A stretch of 64,000 nt of DNA from Dimorphilus gyrociliatus. Lineage: Eukaryota; Annelida; Polychaeta; Dinophilidae. Below the pieces are notes generated by a model that was given only the letters and a program-made list of their open reading frames with translations, did not search any database and had not been told where the DNA came from. Shown piece by piece: positions 1 through 12,148 of this stretch; position 1 is the first letter of the stretch, and each line of letters begins with the position of its first letter. A program made the position numbers and the translations under genes. The stretch lies in NCBI GenBank assembly GCA_904063045.1, contig CAJFCJ010000003.1:496001-560000 (forward strand), read 5' to 3'.

Positions 1-279
1 GTTAAACAGAAGAAAGAAGAAATTGAACAGAGTTACAAACAGGATTGTGAAACATTTGCGGCCGTTGTCAAAATGCTTATAAGGTTTGTACATATCTATA
101 TATGTATATGTATATAGACATGAGTATACAGATATTTATTGAAATAATAATGCACATATAGTAAAGATCATTCACTAGAAGATAAACTTCAACAATCTTT
201 AAGAGATAATCTTAAGGATATTGGTCAGAGATGTATTCATGAATTGAAGGAGTATATTGAAAATTTAAAACCAGAATGA
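1..279 (+). CDS. PPHLN1: Periphilin-1-like protein, C-terminal end (partial, left edge)
   Basis: Two exons, 1-83 and 162-279, joined by a 78-bp GT-AG intron, give a charged helical C-terminus ending in a stop at 277-279. Key stretches are IEQSYKQDCETFAAVVKMLI and GQRCIHELKEYIENLK. They resemble the conserved C-terminal helical domain of vertebrate periphilin-1, whose family has the same order of IEQ-Y-QDCETF, VVKML, and ERC-EELK-I. In vertebrates this domain dimerises and binds TASOR of the HUSH silencing complex; whether that holds here is inference. The N-terminal part, which is disordered and Ser/Arg-rich in the family, lies outside the window. The gene is tail-to-tail with the WD40 gene on the other strand. 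Confidence 0.7.
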
Positions 280-906
280 ATTGCATTTCCATACTCAAAT
301 AGTAACAATAATAATCACGAAAAAAGAAAAAAGGGATCATGATAAAGATACTGAATTACAAAGATAAATGATCATGTTTTAATTCAAATACCTTCTCTAT
401 ATATTTGTCTTTTTCTTATTCAAATCACAGTTGTGTGTATGTTCTATATAAATATTAACACTTGGCAATTATAATACTTATTCTCTCTACTAATTATAGC
501 CTTCTAATTACGTAAATTTATTCAAATTAAATATTCAATATTTCAAGATAAAGAAATAATAAAACAAGCAAAAAATACTTTTTTTCTTTATTTCAAAAAT
601 TTGGCACAACAAATTATTACAATTGACATCATTTCATCATCATTTTATCCTTGTTTCTTCATTCATTTTCATCCTTCTCTTCCTCTATCTTCTTCTTCTT
701 TTTCTTTTTCTTCTAGAATAGAATGCTTGCTGATGAAAAAACAAAAAACAAATGTGTTTATATGGCTTTTTTTTGTCTCTTTTGTCTTCCTTTATCTACT
801 CGTCCGTCTACTCATCCTCCTTCTCCTCCTCCTCTTCTTCTCCTTGTCTATAAAGCTAAAGGATTCGAACTTCCAACTGAAGACATGCTATCTATTTCAT
901 CGGCTG
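280..906. other. Intergenic, convergent 3' ends
   Basis: This is AT-rich sequence between the periphilin stop and the stop of the minus-strand WD40 gene. It should hold both 3' UTRs. A pyrimidine-rich stretch at about 660-845 creates chance open frames rich in Ser, Phe and Leu. I see no supported gene. Confidence 0.6.
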
Positions 907-3900
907 TTATTCGACCCTTTTAATAAACGAATTATTTAAGTTTTTTAAGTAGAAACAAGTATATTTCATTAATTTTACTTGTCGAAGCATGGCAAATACA
1001 TCTGATTCATTTTTCTTTCTCTGAGCCATAATTTTCTTTGGTTTCTTCCACGAATTCCACAATCTCATTGAACAATCCCATGCTACTGTTATATACTGAT
1101 CTCTCTCTGGTACATGTATCACATCGCGAATGTTCATAATATGACCATAATTCGTTTGCATTAGACGATATTTTTCAACTTCGTATACTCTATTTAGGGG
1201 AAAATTATATTGAAATGTTGGATGTTTTAATATCAATATTAACAATGATATTAATAATAATTTACTTCATAACTTCCTCAACTCCTGCAATAATCGCACC
1301 AGTGATTTTATCTATACAGATGGCGTGAACGCTCCCACCTGCGGCCAAAATCACTTCCTGATTCATACCATCATCGGACTAATGGAAAATTTATATCAAA
1401 TATGTAATTGAAAGTAATAATTTAAAGAGAAATCCTTTACCCATATTCGAATGGTTCCATCTTCCGAAGCCGTAACCCATTTTTCTGTTTGGGGGCTCCA
1501 TCTAATACATGTTACATCCAATGTATGACCTTGCAGTGTATTTTCTAATTTCATTTTAGAACCATCAAGACTAAATTGCCTTATATAAACTAGTTTATCA
1601 GTTGAAGAGTATGCGAATAAATTCCTTTAGAAGAGTATTTCAAAAAATAAAACAAAATTAATGAAGACAAAGCTTAATCGTGGCTAATCCTTCTTACTTA
1701 CTTGGATGGGCAATAGTCTAGATCTGTAATCTCTCCATCGCTAGCAATTTCTGCCGAGTCACCTTTCTCTGCGGCAGGATCTCTAAATACTGTTTGTAGT
1801 CTATGGGGTTGATTTTTGCATTGTGTATGTTTTATTGTGATAAGGGAAAAGTGTTATATGTTGATTGGCACTTACTCTCCTTCGTTCAGATCCCAAACGC
1901 AGATTCTCTTATCCCAGCCGGCCGTAATCTAAAAAAAGAAGTAATGAATGAATAAATGAATGAATGAATGGTTAAAAGAATTGGAAAAGATTTCCTATTG
2001 TGTGTGTGTGTGTGTGTATTAGTTTGTGTGGGTATTGGTGTTTTCCTTTTCTAATAGAATTCTATCAAATGAGACCTACGGCAAACATATGTTCTACAGT
2101 CTTTTCAATTTCCTTATATCCTTCTTCATTCTCCGTTGTTGGTACTGTCTCTTTTATTATTTTGGAATGGAGAAGTATGGACAATGATGTAACAATACTG
2201 TAAAGCAAAATAGATGCATACGCACTATACATAGGACGAAATGGTACTCTACTTACCTCTTATGTTCTGATAAGATGTGCTGACAGACAAATCCAGCAAC
2301 TCTATTAGTTACGGAATCCTCTTCCATTCGATCCTATATATAATACGTATTCGTGGAAATTATGAAGAATATTTATATACCAACTCTCTTCTGCGCTTTA
2401 AGAGCTTCCAGATCAACTTCTGTCTCTTCATCCTTAGTTAAGAGAATATGATATTTTTCTCTTGTTTCAGCATCAACACCATCCGATTCACTATCGGATT
2501 TCATATTTTTCAAGACGGAAACGGCGTTGAGATCAAATCCCCAAACGTCTTTTTAAACGAATAAAATGAATTTTGAATACAATTATTATATAATTATTGT
2601 TTGTACAAACAAATATTTCCATCTTCGCAAGTACCAACAAGAAAATCTAATTCCTCAACAAACTTCATCCTCAAAATGGACGTATGAGGATGAGAAGCAT
2701 TCTTGTTTTTACCTATTAGAGGTTTATTAAATGAATATTGACTCGATATTTGTCTTCTATTTTTGGTTTTCTCTGGAATTTTATTCTTTTCCCTAAGTTC
2801 TCTATCAAACTGTATGATGAGGAAGAGAATCATGGATTCTTTAATATTGTTTAAAACTGAAATATTTACTGTTCTAGCATATTTATCTGCATATTTCTTC
2901 TTTGTTTTCATTAATTTATGAGCTTCCAAAATACTCAAGTATTCTTTCCTATTGTTTATTTATTAATAGTGAACTAATTTAATTAACTCATAATGAATAT
3001 TCATTCTTATACTTACGTATACATAAAATGATTTGATTCTTTTCGTTCCCATTTTGTGACTGTACCAGTTTGATCTGCACTAAATAGAAGCATTGGAACT
3101 TTACTAGCTGCAGGGAAAAATCATTTATTAGGTCGAATTAACCAAAGCATAAAGCTATTATATTCTTACTATAAGTTAAACATTCCATTTCGGATGATGT
3201 TCGTAATGTGGTTATGCAACCTGACGTATTATACTTCCATACAATTAAACAACGACGACTGGTAGAACCAACAACTATGTTCGGTTCGTTAAACCATTGT
3301 ATTAATTGTAGAGAATACTTGTTCATGCCCTCTTCAGCATCATTTTCGAAATTACCTAGGAATTCTGTAACATTTTCACCACTTTTTGGATCAAAGATAA
3401 GTGGATAAGTTCCACCTGCAACTACCCAAATAGTCCTTGTTCTATTAATATAACATAGACCAGTAACATTTGCGTGAAAAGCGGCATCCTCAACAGTATG
3501 TATTCTCTTTCCATCAGCTGTCCATATTTTAACAGTTCTATCGAATGAACCAGTTACGATCCTATTATTTGCAATGATTAAGACGTGAGGAATGAATAAG
3601 AGAAAAGAAGAAATTGATACATTTAAATATATACAAGATGTAATAAATCATCATTTACCAAACGTTATTTTCGCTATCTTTAAACAATGATAAACTTGTA
3701 ATACCAGCAGCGTGGGCTGAAGATTTTCTGTAAGGAAATAGCAAAGTTAAGATAAAGAAGGAAGAGAAAGAAAGATAATAAATAGTAACAAAGTTTAGAA
3801 ATTTACTAATACTAACACTACTATGGGTTTAAGAAAATTTTCTCTTGTATAGGATGAATCATAAACTACCAATTTACCATCGTAACCCGCCGAATAGACC

Positions 3901-4648
3901 CTAGATTCCGAGCCAACTACACACTTGACAACATCATTATGTGCGGTAGATTCACTAAATGAGGCAACGTTTATGTAATGGCCGCTTTTCCTTTCTATAT
4001 TGAAGCATGGGGAAAATCGGAAATAGAGGAGAAAAAAAAACGATGATAAATGATTGTGGTAAAGGAACAAATGATATGTAAATTTTCTCTTTGACCTACC
4101 AGGATCTAGATCATAACAATGAATAGCTCCATTCAAACCACATAGTAGTTGTTTTTTACGATTATTAATCAATAAGGATAATTTATAAACAGGGCGTTTA
4201 ATCTGTTGAATAACGAAACAGGGTGTTTTCAATTCTATACAATTGTTAAGTGTTTAAAAGTTTACATGTATATGATCGACAGCTGTACCACCGGAACCCC
4301 AAATAATTAACCAACCATCGTTAGATGCGGAGATGAGCATTTTAACTTCAGGCCAATAGAGAAAGTCGGTAACCCAGCCGTTATGCTCTTGATAAGATAC
4401 CGTACTCTTTCCCTCGTCAACGTCCCAAACCTTGATGAAGCCATCTTAGATTGAAGGAAAGAATAGATAAGTAGTTGTAGGAAAGATTCTAGTAAATTTC
4501 TATTCAGATCGATTAAATATACTTGAAGGAGAAGAAAAACAATACCTTCGCATCCGGCGAGAATTTCCCTCCTTGCTGGATTATATCCTAACGCTGTAAT
4601 GGCCCGAGTATGTATATGGGCAAAATAAAATTGTTGTTCAATCGACAT
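907..4648 (-). CDS. Large WD40-repeat protein, function unknown
   Basis: The multi-exon minus-strand gene starts at the ATG at 4646-4648. The first exons are about 4546-4648, 4266-4444 and 4100-4201, and further exons run down to a stop at 907-909. Translation shows repeated WD40 blades: GFIKVWDVDEG, WLIIWGSGG, RIVTGSFDRTVKIW, CLIVWKYNTSGC, GNIYVWGFDLNA, WVTASEDGTIRIW, and a last blade YITVAWDCSMRLWNSWKK. I count at least ten WD-like units, enough for two propellers. A charged, non-WD insert encoded around 2600-2940 and an acidic stretch at about 2391-2552 lie between blades. No enzyme motif, signal peptide or membrane segment is visible. Similar uncharacterised WD proteins occur in other invertebrates, but I cannot give a vertebrate name. 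It probably acts as a scaffold, which is inference from the fold. Confidence 0.8.
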
Positions 4649-5482
4649 TCTCCTTATTTGTTTGAAAAAAATTAGTTAAATTTGTTCGCATACAAAGTGG
4701 CGACGGCATTCTTGTTTGGACTAGCAACGGCCTTACAAACACAGCATAGCGCAGCCTTCTCTATCAATAAAGACTTATTGAACACTTCAAACAATAAATT
4801 ATAGGCCTCAAATTTTATCGATACGGTGCCCCTTATCAAACATTGTGCGTGTTTACGATATCATGTCTAATATCATTAATAGACGATTATAATTATTATT
4901 TTAAGTAACAAATGACAAGATATCAATTGTCTACACGATATATTCAACCATTTTAAATTAACTATTTAAATGGCACCTGTTTGAGTGTATTAAGATATTT
5001 ATACCTTCCTTTAAACTTAACCATACAAGCATGAATTTTTTTCCCCCAAAATAGGTTATCAACCCTCTTTTCTAAAAAGGAAAGATAGTCAAACACAAAC
5101 AGGCATTATTTACAAAGGCCTATATGCTACCTTTTTAGATATATTTATAGAGCTGAAGAAAATGACAACTCGACAGAATTTTTTCAATAAAACGTCATAT
5201 TCTCACCCTATAGATGGCGTTGACTATATCATAGTAATATTAGCAAGAGAAGTGTTAAAATGTCCCACAATTGAGACTAAGCAATATTAATAAAGAAATA
5301 GATAAGGAGAGCGCCAAAACACGTTTACATTCTCAGTCAAAATATGTTCTGTTACACAGCCTTCTATCATACTATACAATTTCGTTTATCAGCGGAAGAA
5401 GTTGGTTTGAACGGGGAAACAATTCGAGAGAGTACTTATCAGTAACATTGATATAATACTTGTTATATATACAGTTTATATA

Positions 5483-5517
<35 letters not shown>

Positions 5518-6158
5518 AAATTTCCATACTGTTTCCCCTTCATAAATGTTTTACGGGGTTTTCCTTACTCTATACCAAGTTCATTTAATCAAATAGGAAT
5601 TCGCCAAAGACCTTTTTTTCCATATAAAAGATACAAAATTTACCATATCCCCTATGATCTTAACAAAAAATATCAATTATCGTCATACTTTTCCGAGAAT
5701 TATTTGGGAATAGAATGTGGCGTAATTTTCTATTTATAATTGTGGCGCAATATTTTATTGAGTTATGTAATGAAGCTTTTTCATTACTTAGAGTTTATTT
5801 AATTACGTTCTTGTATAATTGGTGTTTTGTTCTTTGATGAATTATTTATTGTTTATTGAAGTACTAGAAACTTAGACACTTTCGAGTGTAGCACAATTCT
5901 GTATATCATCTGACCGCTTTTCTGATCACCACATGCATCACGCGGTGGTTGCCGTGGAATCCAAACAGGTGACTGACCGGTAAATAAATTATCGCGAAAA
6001 ACATTGTAATATATTTTATAAATATTCAAATAATATTCTGGGAAAAATCAGTAAATTAGTAGTAATTTTTTCTAGAAAACCGGTTTCGAACCGGTCAATG
6101 ATTAAAAATTTCCACGATTCAGCGGGATTGATCGCAAAACCGCTCATTCCGACAGAAG
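4649..6158. other. Divergent intergenic region, WD40 gene / GRAMD2-like
   Basis: About 1.5 kb lies between two head-to-head start codons. It contains an AT dinucleotide run near 5486-5515 and a small GC-richer patch at 5910-5990. I find no ORF with protein-like character. The ORF at 5271-5456 has no ATG and no recognisable sequence. Promoters for both neighbours must lie here. Confidence 0.6.
5486..5515. repeat. (TA)n microsatellite
   Basis: A run of about 14 uninterrupted TA units lies in the divergent intergenic region. Similar TA runs recur in introns (7261-7285, 34206-34227, 38033-38053, 51291-51307). Confidence 0.9.
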
Positions 6159-8892
6159 ATGCCTGGTAAAAAGAATCAAGACGATAACATATCAACTTCT
6201 TCCAGCTCAGGCCCAAATGATATCTACTCTGCAAGAAGGTAAGAAATTATTGTTTATAAAATTGCTTTTTATCAATATCGACCTTGTCCTTTCTCAAACG
6301 CGCATTGGAGTATATAAATACAAAATATATATAAATACATCTAGTTGTATATATCCCTATCGCTATCTGACTGATAACAGGCAAAGCCAATGAAATATAT
6401 TTGTGATAAAAAGGCAAAGCTCTCTAGTCTTCGGTATGACAGCTAAAAAGCAACGTCCTGTGTCTCTGTGTGTGGAGAACCCAAGTTCCCGCGAACTTCG
6501 AGAGTAATAATCAGAAATCAGATTAAGTAGCTATCACATACTAATTGAATTCATTTGTAATGATATAGATCGAAGTCTGAATCGCATTTTGAGGGTCTTA
6601 AAAGACTGTCGGATTCTTCAAACGGCGATGTTAATTCCGCAATAGTACCTAATACCAATACAAAGACAAAGGGAAAAAGGTAAGATAAATTTATAATATT
6701 ACGATGAACTCTTCCTTAATCTCTGTCAATTGATATAAACACGATACAATGTGACATTTGTTCAGATGTAGACAGGCATGTAAAAGTATTTGATATATAT
6801 AAATGTTATCCAAGATTATACAATCATCCTGTAAATCCTGTTTTATATACTGTATTAGGAGGATAATCTAATTAAACGGCTAATAAAAGTATAATTAATT
6901 TGCAAAGGTTAAAATAGAATAAATTATTCGATACTTTATAAATTCCGAAAGTAAGAAAAATGAATCATTTACCATAGAAATGATTTTTTTTTACTTGTGT
7001 TCGAATTACAAAACTATAATATTTCCTTTCCCTTTAGCTTCTACTACCACTTTTTGCTTCCTTGTCTGCTAAATGTTAGGGCGTTTATCTTATTTCGTAT
7101 TCAATACGATAATATATTTTATAAAGCGTTTCGCATGTAAGAATAGAGAGCAACCAATGTATAATAACAGATATACAATTCTTAATTTGGGACAATGAGT
7201 CAGATTTGATAACAGACACGGTATAGATTAGGGAAAGATAGTTTTATCTCGTATATGGTTTGATATATGTATATATATATATATATCCATTTAATATGAA
7301 TTCGGTTAGCAGCTATTATTTGTAGTATAGAATAGAATTTCGATTTTCGATCACGTGATTCCCTATATCTAGAACATACAGGGTACGTTTATGGTTAAAT
7401 CTTTATATAGAGTGGTAAGGTATTCTGAATTAAATTTTAACTTCTAGTGAAGTCACGTGGTACGTTATAACTGGTACATCTAGGGCGATATCGCCTTAAC
7501 ATAAAAACAAGGACAGGTCGGTCACTCGTACGCTTGGGGGCAAAATTCAACTTACATTCATAAAAGTTCAACCCAAGTCACGTGATATTATGTAGAACAA
7601 ATAGGGTAAAATAGAAAATGCCGCTTTGCCTTAATTTTTATTTGAATTCCAAGAATCATGAAGCTACTTTGTTTCAGCCCCGAGTCATTAATACCAGAAG
7701 TGCAATATAGAAAGGTAATATATTGAAAATAATATTTATTTAATATTATATTTATTCTATTGCTTAGATGTAAATATAAACATCAACAAATAATAATAAT
7801 ATTTATAGTTTTCGTTGTTTTGTCCTCGTAGGATTCCAAAGTTCACAGGAGTAAAAATGAAAAATTCCATAAACTCTTTCCCAATGTTCCATCAGACGAA
7901 TTGGTCATCAATACCTTTTCTTGTGCATATTTCGGAGATATACTTTTCCAGGGATTCCTTTATATATCGTCTTCGTATTTTTGCTTTTATTCTAAAATTT
8001 TGGGTCACGAAACAAGATTGGAAATACCATTGGAAAGTGTCATCAATATAACAAGAGAAAGAACTGCTTTTGTTATACCTAATGCTATTGGAATATTATC
8101 AACTCAGGACAAGTATGTTTTCGGATCATTAATGGCAAGAGATAAGACTTACAGATTAATGATCAACGTTTGGAAAACATTCTTACCAAATAAGAAAGGA
8201 TTAGAAGAAATCGAACAGGAAGAATCATCTGTCGGAACGCAATCAGTAAGTCATTTTTTATTCTTAACAAGATTTTATTATTGTTATTATTTCTTATCTT
8301 TTTCTTATTAGGATGACGAGAGCAAGCAAAATCTGATCGAATTGAGTGTCGACTCGTCAGACGATTCGTCAAATCAGTGTCCAAATTGTGGTATTTTACA
8401 AACTGAGAGTGTATCAAAACTTCAAGTAAAAGAAAAATCAGGTACATATATACATTAAATACATTTTATTAATGATTAATAATGTTAATTAATACAACTT
8501 TATTAAATAAATTAGATTGTGAAACCTCCCACAAACCCGGTGCTTTACATAATGAAGAAAAATCAAATAACTTCGTAATAAATAGGACCAATTTAACTTT
8601 AATTGTATGTTCACTGTTGGTTGTTATTCTTTCTGTCTCTGCTTTCTTCCTAACCGTGCGACTTTTCAACCTTCAAAACCAAATCGAACACGGATTTGGT
8701 GTGGACGAAATAACTGCAGCTCATTCAAGAAACCCTTATATACTTAACTATAATTTGAAACAAATAGAACATTCTGCAAATATTCATCACTTGCATTCCG
8801 TCTTAAGGGCAAACATCGATGCTCTAAAAGAAGTTGGAGACTCTCTCAGTCACCTGGCAACGTCTTCTAAACATTCAAAACCGACTGATTAA
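6159..8892 (+). CDS. GRAMD2: GRAM-domain membrane protein, GRAMD2-like
   Basis: Six exons (6159-6238, 6569-6679, 7678-7714, 7832-8245, 8312-8441, 8516-8892) keep one frame and give about 382 residues. Residues about 77-200 are a GRAM domain (FHKLFPNVPSDELVINTFSC, GDILFQGFLYISSSYFCFYS, IPLESVINITRE, KYVFGSLMARDKTYRL). A single hydrophobic segment at about 285-307 (LTLIVCSLLVVILSVSAFFL) is followed by a short luminal-type tail. There is no VASt sterol-transfer domain, which separates it from GRAMD1/Aster proteins and points to GRAMD2A/2B. In vertebrates these are ER tail-anchored proteins whose GRAM domain binds plasma-membrane lipids at ER-PM contacts. Intron 2 is about 1 kb, unusual for this window, and contains E-boxes and a possible second start at 7658. 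Confidence 0.85.
7351..7585. promoter_or_regulatory. Cluster of three CACGTG E-boxes inside GRAMD2 intron 2
   Basis: TCACGTGA occurs at 7351-7358, GTCACGTG at 7452-7459 and TCACGTGA at 7578-7585. The 12-bp perfect palindrome GGCGATATCGCC sits between them at 7484-7495. These are high-affinity sites for bHLH-Zip factors (USF, MITF/TFEB, MAX families). The cluster lies just upstream of an ATG that reads in frame into exon 3, so it may be an internal promoter. Confidence 0.5.
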
Positions 8893-9484
8893 TTGTTTCG
8901 GAAAGCCTTTAATTAAGTTTTTACAGCCTGCATTTTTTGTGATTATCTTCTCAACATTTTTATTTATAAAGACAGATTTTTATACTCAATTATTAACATG
9001 TTTACGTTAAAAACAGTTGATAGTAATGTTATTAAAGATTGCAGAATGATCTCCAACTATATTATCTGTTTTCTTGTCATCAAAATGAAAGAGAAACGGA
9101 AAAGAAGAAACACAAATAAAACACACAAATTCTACAATAAACCATGTGTGATATTGCTATGTATACGCATACAAATATGTTAATGTGAGTGTATATAGCA
9201 ATATTATTTAGCCAAAGTGTTAACTAAAGTGGAAATGCACTCTTTCAGTGTTTTTATATGTATATTTATCAAAATGAACGAAATGAAATCTTTCTTTCAC
9301 CATTGTTGATTGGAAATAATAAAATAAGTAATTACAGCGAAAAAAATGCAAAAATCACGAATTTTATCTAATTCATCCCTATTTTTATATAATATCTGTT
9401 TAAGAGTTCGGAAGAATTTTCGCTGGAAAATCATAGCCGAATAATTTCTGTCGTTTATAGCTCGCTCTTTCTCACCCCCTTTCT
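8893..9484. other. Intergenic, convergent 3' ends
   Basis: AT-rich sequence between the GRAMD2-like stop and the ENPP stop. It has AATAAA-like signals (for example at about 9318) but no ORF worth reporting. Confidence 0.6.
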
Positions 9485-11691
9485 CTATGAGAGAGGATAG
9501 TTTTCGTCAGTCTTCACACTTGAATATTCAGAATTGCAGGAACGTTTTCTATGGTAAATAATCACTCCAACGGCAGCAATACACATTAGTGCTCCTATGC
9601 AAATAAGAAGAACTAAAAAAGTCTTTAGTTGGAATACTCTTTCGACTTTCAGAACATTAGTCGCTAGAAAATGTGTACTACTAGATTTCACACAGGTTAA
9701 ACCAGTTAATGAACATAAAAGTTGATAAATTTCAACATTACGAAACGGTTCTAGTTGGATATTTTTTCGTATCGATGGACCAAACGCATAGAATATACCA
9801 TTCATAGCACGATTTGATGTTACATAAGGATCGAAGCCATGATCTCCTTTATTGTATTTATCCTATGAAATGAATACAAGTAAGTAAAAAGGTGAAATTA
9901 AGAAGTTTTAAAAATAAACTCATTTAAAGTGAAACCACACGACAACCTTACTCTTAAAACAGCAACCAAGGTCAATCGTTGCAATGACTGGAGCAATTCG
10001 TGAATTTTTTCTATAATGATAGTTATTTTTAGATTCATCCTTTTTCAGCAACACAGTAATATTGTCAACTTTTTCTAATTCTTTCACAATCTTGGGAAAG
10101 TAAATGAAAATTTATAGGATTATGAACAAATAGAAATTTTTAAAGTTCCTCTTTACTTACTTCCTCTTTGTAATTCTCCATTGGCCAGATATGATAAAGA
10201 GTAGAAGATTTTTGCACGTGACGTACTAAGGTTTGGTTATTAATTATATGCTCCAAATCAACCAAACAATCTTTGTCAAAAGTCGCCATCCCGTGATCTG
10301 AGAATATTACAGTATCAACCATATCTTTTAGTTTACAACTGCCATTTTTATAATGAAAATTTTCCAATTGATTAATTAGATGGCCAACAACATCCTTATC
10401 TATTTGCTTAACTTTATCGGCCAACTCTTTAGAATTTGGTCCATATTTGTGTCCAAAATCGTCACCATCGGGCAGGTATAACACTACGAGAATAACAGTA
10501 ACATATTGATTTTAACTGATTAATATATGATGCAATATACTTACAAGCAATATCAAGTTGGTTAAGTGAAAAATTTCCAAGTGCGTAATTAAGATTTAAT
10601 TGAAAATTTGGTATTCCCGAAGATGAATTATCGTAGATAATATCTTTAAAATCGCTGCAGCATTCTGGCTTTACTCCATTAAAGTTAGTGTAATAACCCA
10701 GCCAATCCCACATCTTCACTCTTCGTTTCTAGATATTCATTGTAAAGGGTAAAAATCAATTAAAATAATGTAATTATTAATAGAAAATTATAATTTATTA
10801 GAACTTGTCTGATAGCTGATATCCAGAATGGTTCTGTTTCATTCCACCAATAGGTATTATATCTTTCGTTAGACGTTTGTTTAGAAAAGCCTATAAAGGT
10901 CCTATTACGTTTCGGATCCCACATATTATTAGAAACCATTCCATTATCCTCTGGATATTTACCTATGACATATGTATGCAAATAAATAAGTTTATAGAAA
11001 TTCCTTCTTTTATATAATAGTATATATATAGCGTGTAAATTTTCAAATGAAATATTTTTAATCAAAGACTTGAAGGGGAAATATCATCAAGTTATTTTTA
11101 TCTCAAATACATAAAAAGAGGAGGATGAAAGCTAAAGAAAATCTCAATAAAAGGAGGACAGGTGAGAGAAAGTTACGATTAGGTGACATTGATGAAATAT
11201 TTCGTTTTGGCATAAAAAATAGCTGATTCATGAAAATTGTCATACTGATTTCACAACTCTCCAAGTGCAACGTAAGTGAATTTTAGTACAAGGAACCATG
11301 CAATATTATTTTAATGCATACAATTCACTATTTATGAATTTGCCATAATAATAAACTATATATAAACATTATATTAGTAAACTTATACACACATTTATAT
11401 GAATGTCAGTGTATAATATATATTTATATATATACCTGTTAATGGACTATAGTAATTGGGTGCCGACATTGATGGAAAAACTGGCTGTAATTCACCAACA
11501 GCGCCATTTAAACCCAATTTATTAAAGTTCTCAAGTTTGTGTATTTTGGCATAATCGTGTCTAAAGCCATCAAATAGAAATACTAAGAGTTTCTTCTCTT
11601 TAACATCACAAGATAATGTTAATTTAATATTGAATAGCTGTGTGATTCCGTATAAAATCCATAGCCTTTGTATTATATTTAAATAAAGCAT
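9485..11691 (-). CDS. ENPP6: Ecto-phosphodiesterase, ENPP6-like, type I membrane protein
   Basis: The ATG is at 11689-11691 and the stop at 9485-9487, with about six exons and a first intron of about 470 bp. The N-terminus is a signal peptide (residues about 1-28). VFLFDGFRHDYA supplies the first metal-binding Asp (D41). VFPSMSAPNYYSPLTG supplies the nucleophile, which is Ser74 rather than the Thr of ENPP1-5. GKYPEDNGMVSNNMWD, LYLPDGDDFGHKYGP, VIFSDHGMA and a later GDHGFDP motif complete the two-zinc alkaline-phosphatase-fold site. A Ser nucleophile plus NNMWD is typical of ENPP6, a choline-specific glycerophosphodiesterase. The C-terminus has a hydrophobic segment (FLVLLICIGALMCIAAVGVI) and a basic cytosolic tail, whereas mammalian ENPP6 is GPI-anchored. 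Substrate choice is inferred from the family. Confidence 0.85.
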
Positions 11692-12148
11692 TTCTCATGT
11701 ATAGTTTCTTAGAAATGTATGTACATTATCTGAGCGATATTAGAGAAGAATAAAATTCTATGTGGCGGGTGCAACCATGAATTGAAAAAACTCCAAGATT
11801 AGCCATTAATGAATTAAATAATTATTTTTAATTTATCTATTAGGAGTCGAAAAAAAAGTTTTTTATTTAAATTCTCCCCGCTGTTGACAAAACATCTGCC
11901 TCAATCGGTTTCTTTCGTAGCCATTTGTTCTATTATTATTCACTAGAAATGAACGTTGAACCATGAAATGTGCTATATTGATATCCATCTGCTTACAGTT
12001 ATAGCTATATACATATCGATAAACTATTAGAAAAATTTATTAAAATGTTCATTTCGAAATTCCCGCCTTTTTTTCATTTTTTATAAGGATTACGTAGCCA
12101 GATTCATACTTGAAGGTAGCAAGAGTAACTATCCAAAAGATCGTCGCT
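11692..12148. other. Divergent promoter region, ENPP6-like / HIBADH
   Basis: 457 bp between head-to-head start codons. AT-rich with no ORF. I see no strong known core motif. Confidence 0.55.

Noticed and set aside
601-939. Overlapping plus-strand frames over a pyrimidine tract
   Set aside because: Ser/Phe/Leu low complexity from CT-rich DNA; one frame lacks an ATG and they lie in a convergent 3' UTR region.
5945-5965. GGTTGCCGTGGAATCC, resembling an RFX X-box
   Set aside because: Only the left half matches; the right half lacks the RGYAAC pattern.
6065-6095. GGTTTCGAACC, resembling a tRNA T-arm
   Set aside because: It is a local palindrome; no acceptor stem, D-arm or anticodon arm can be built around it.
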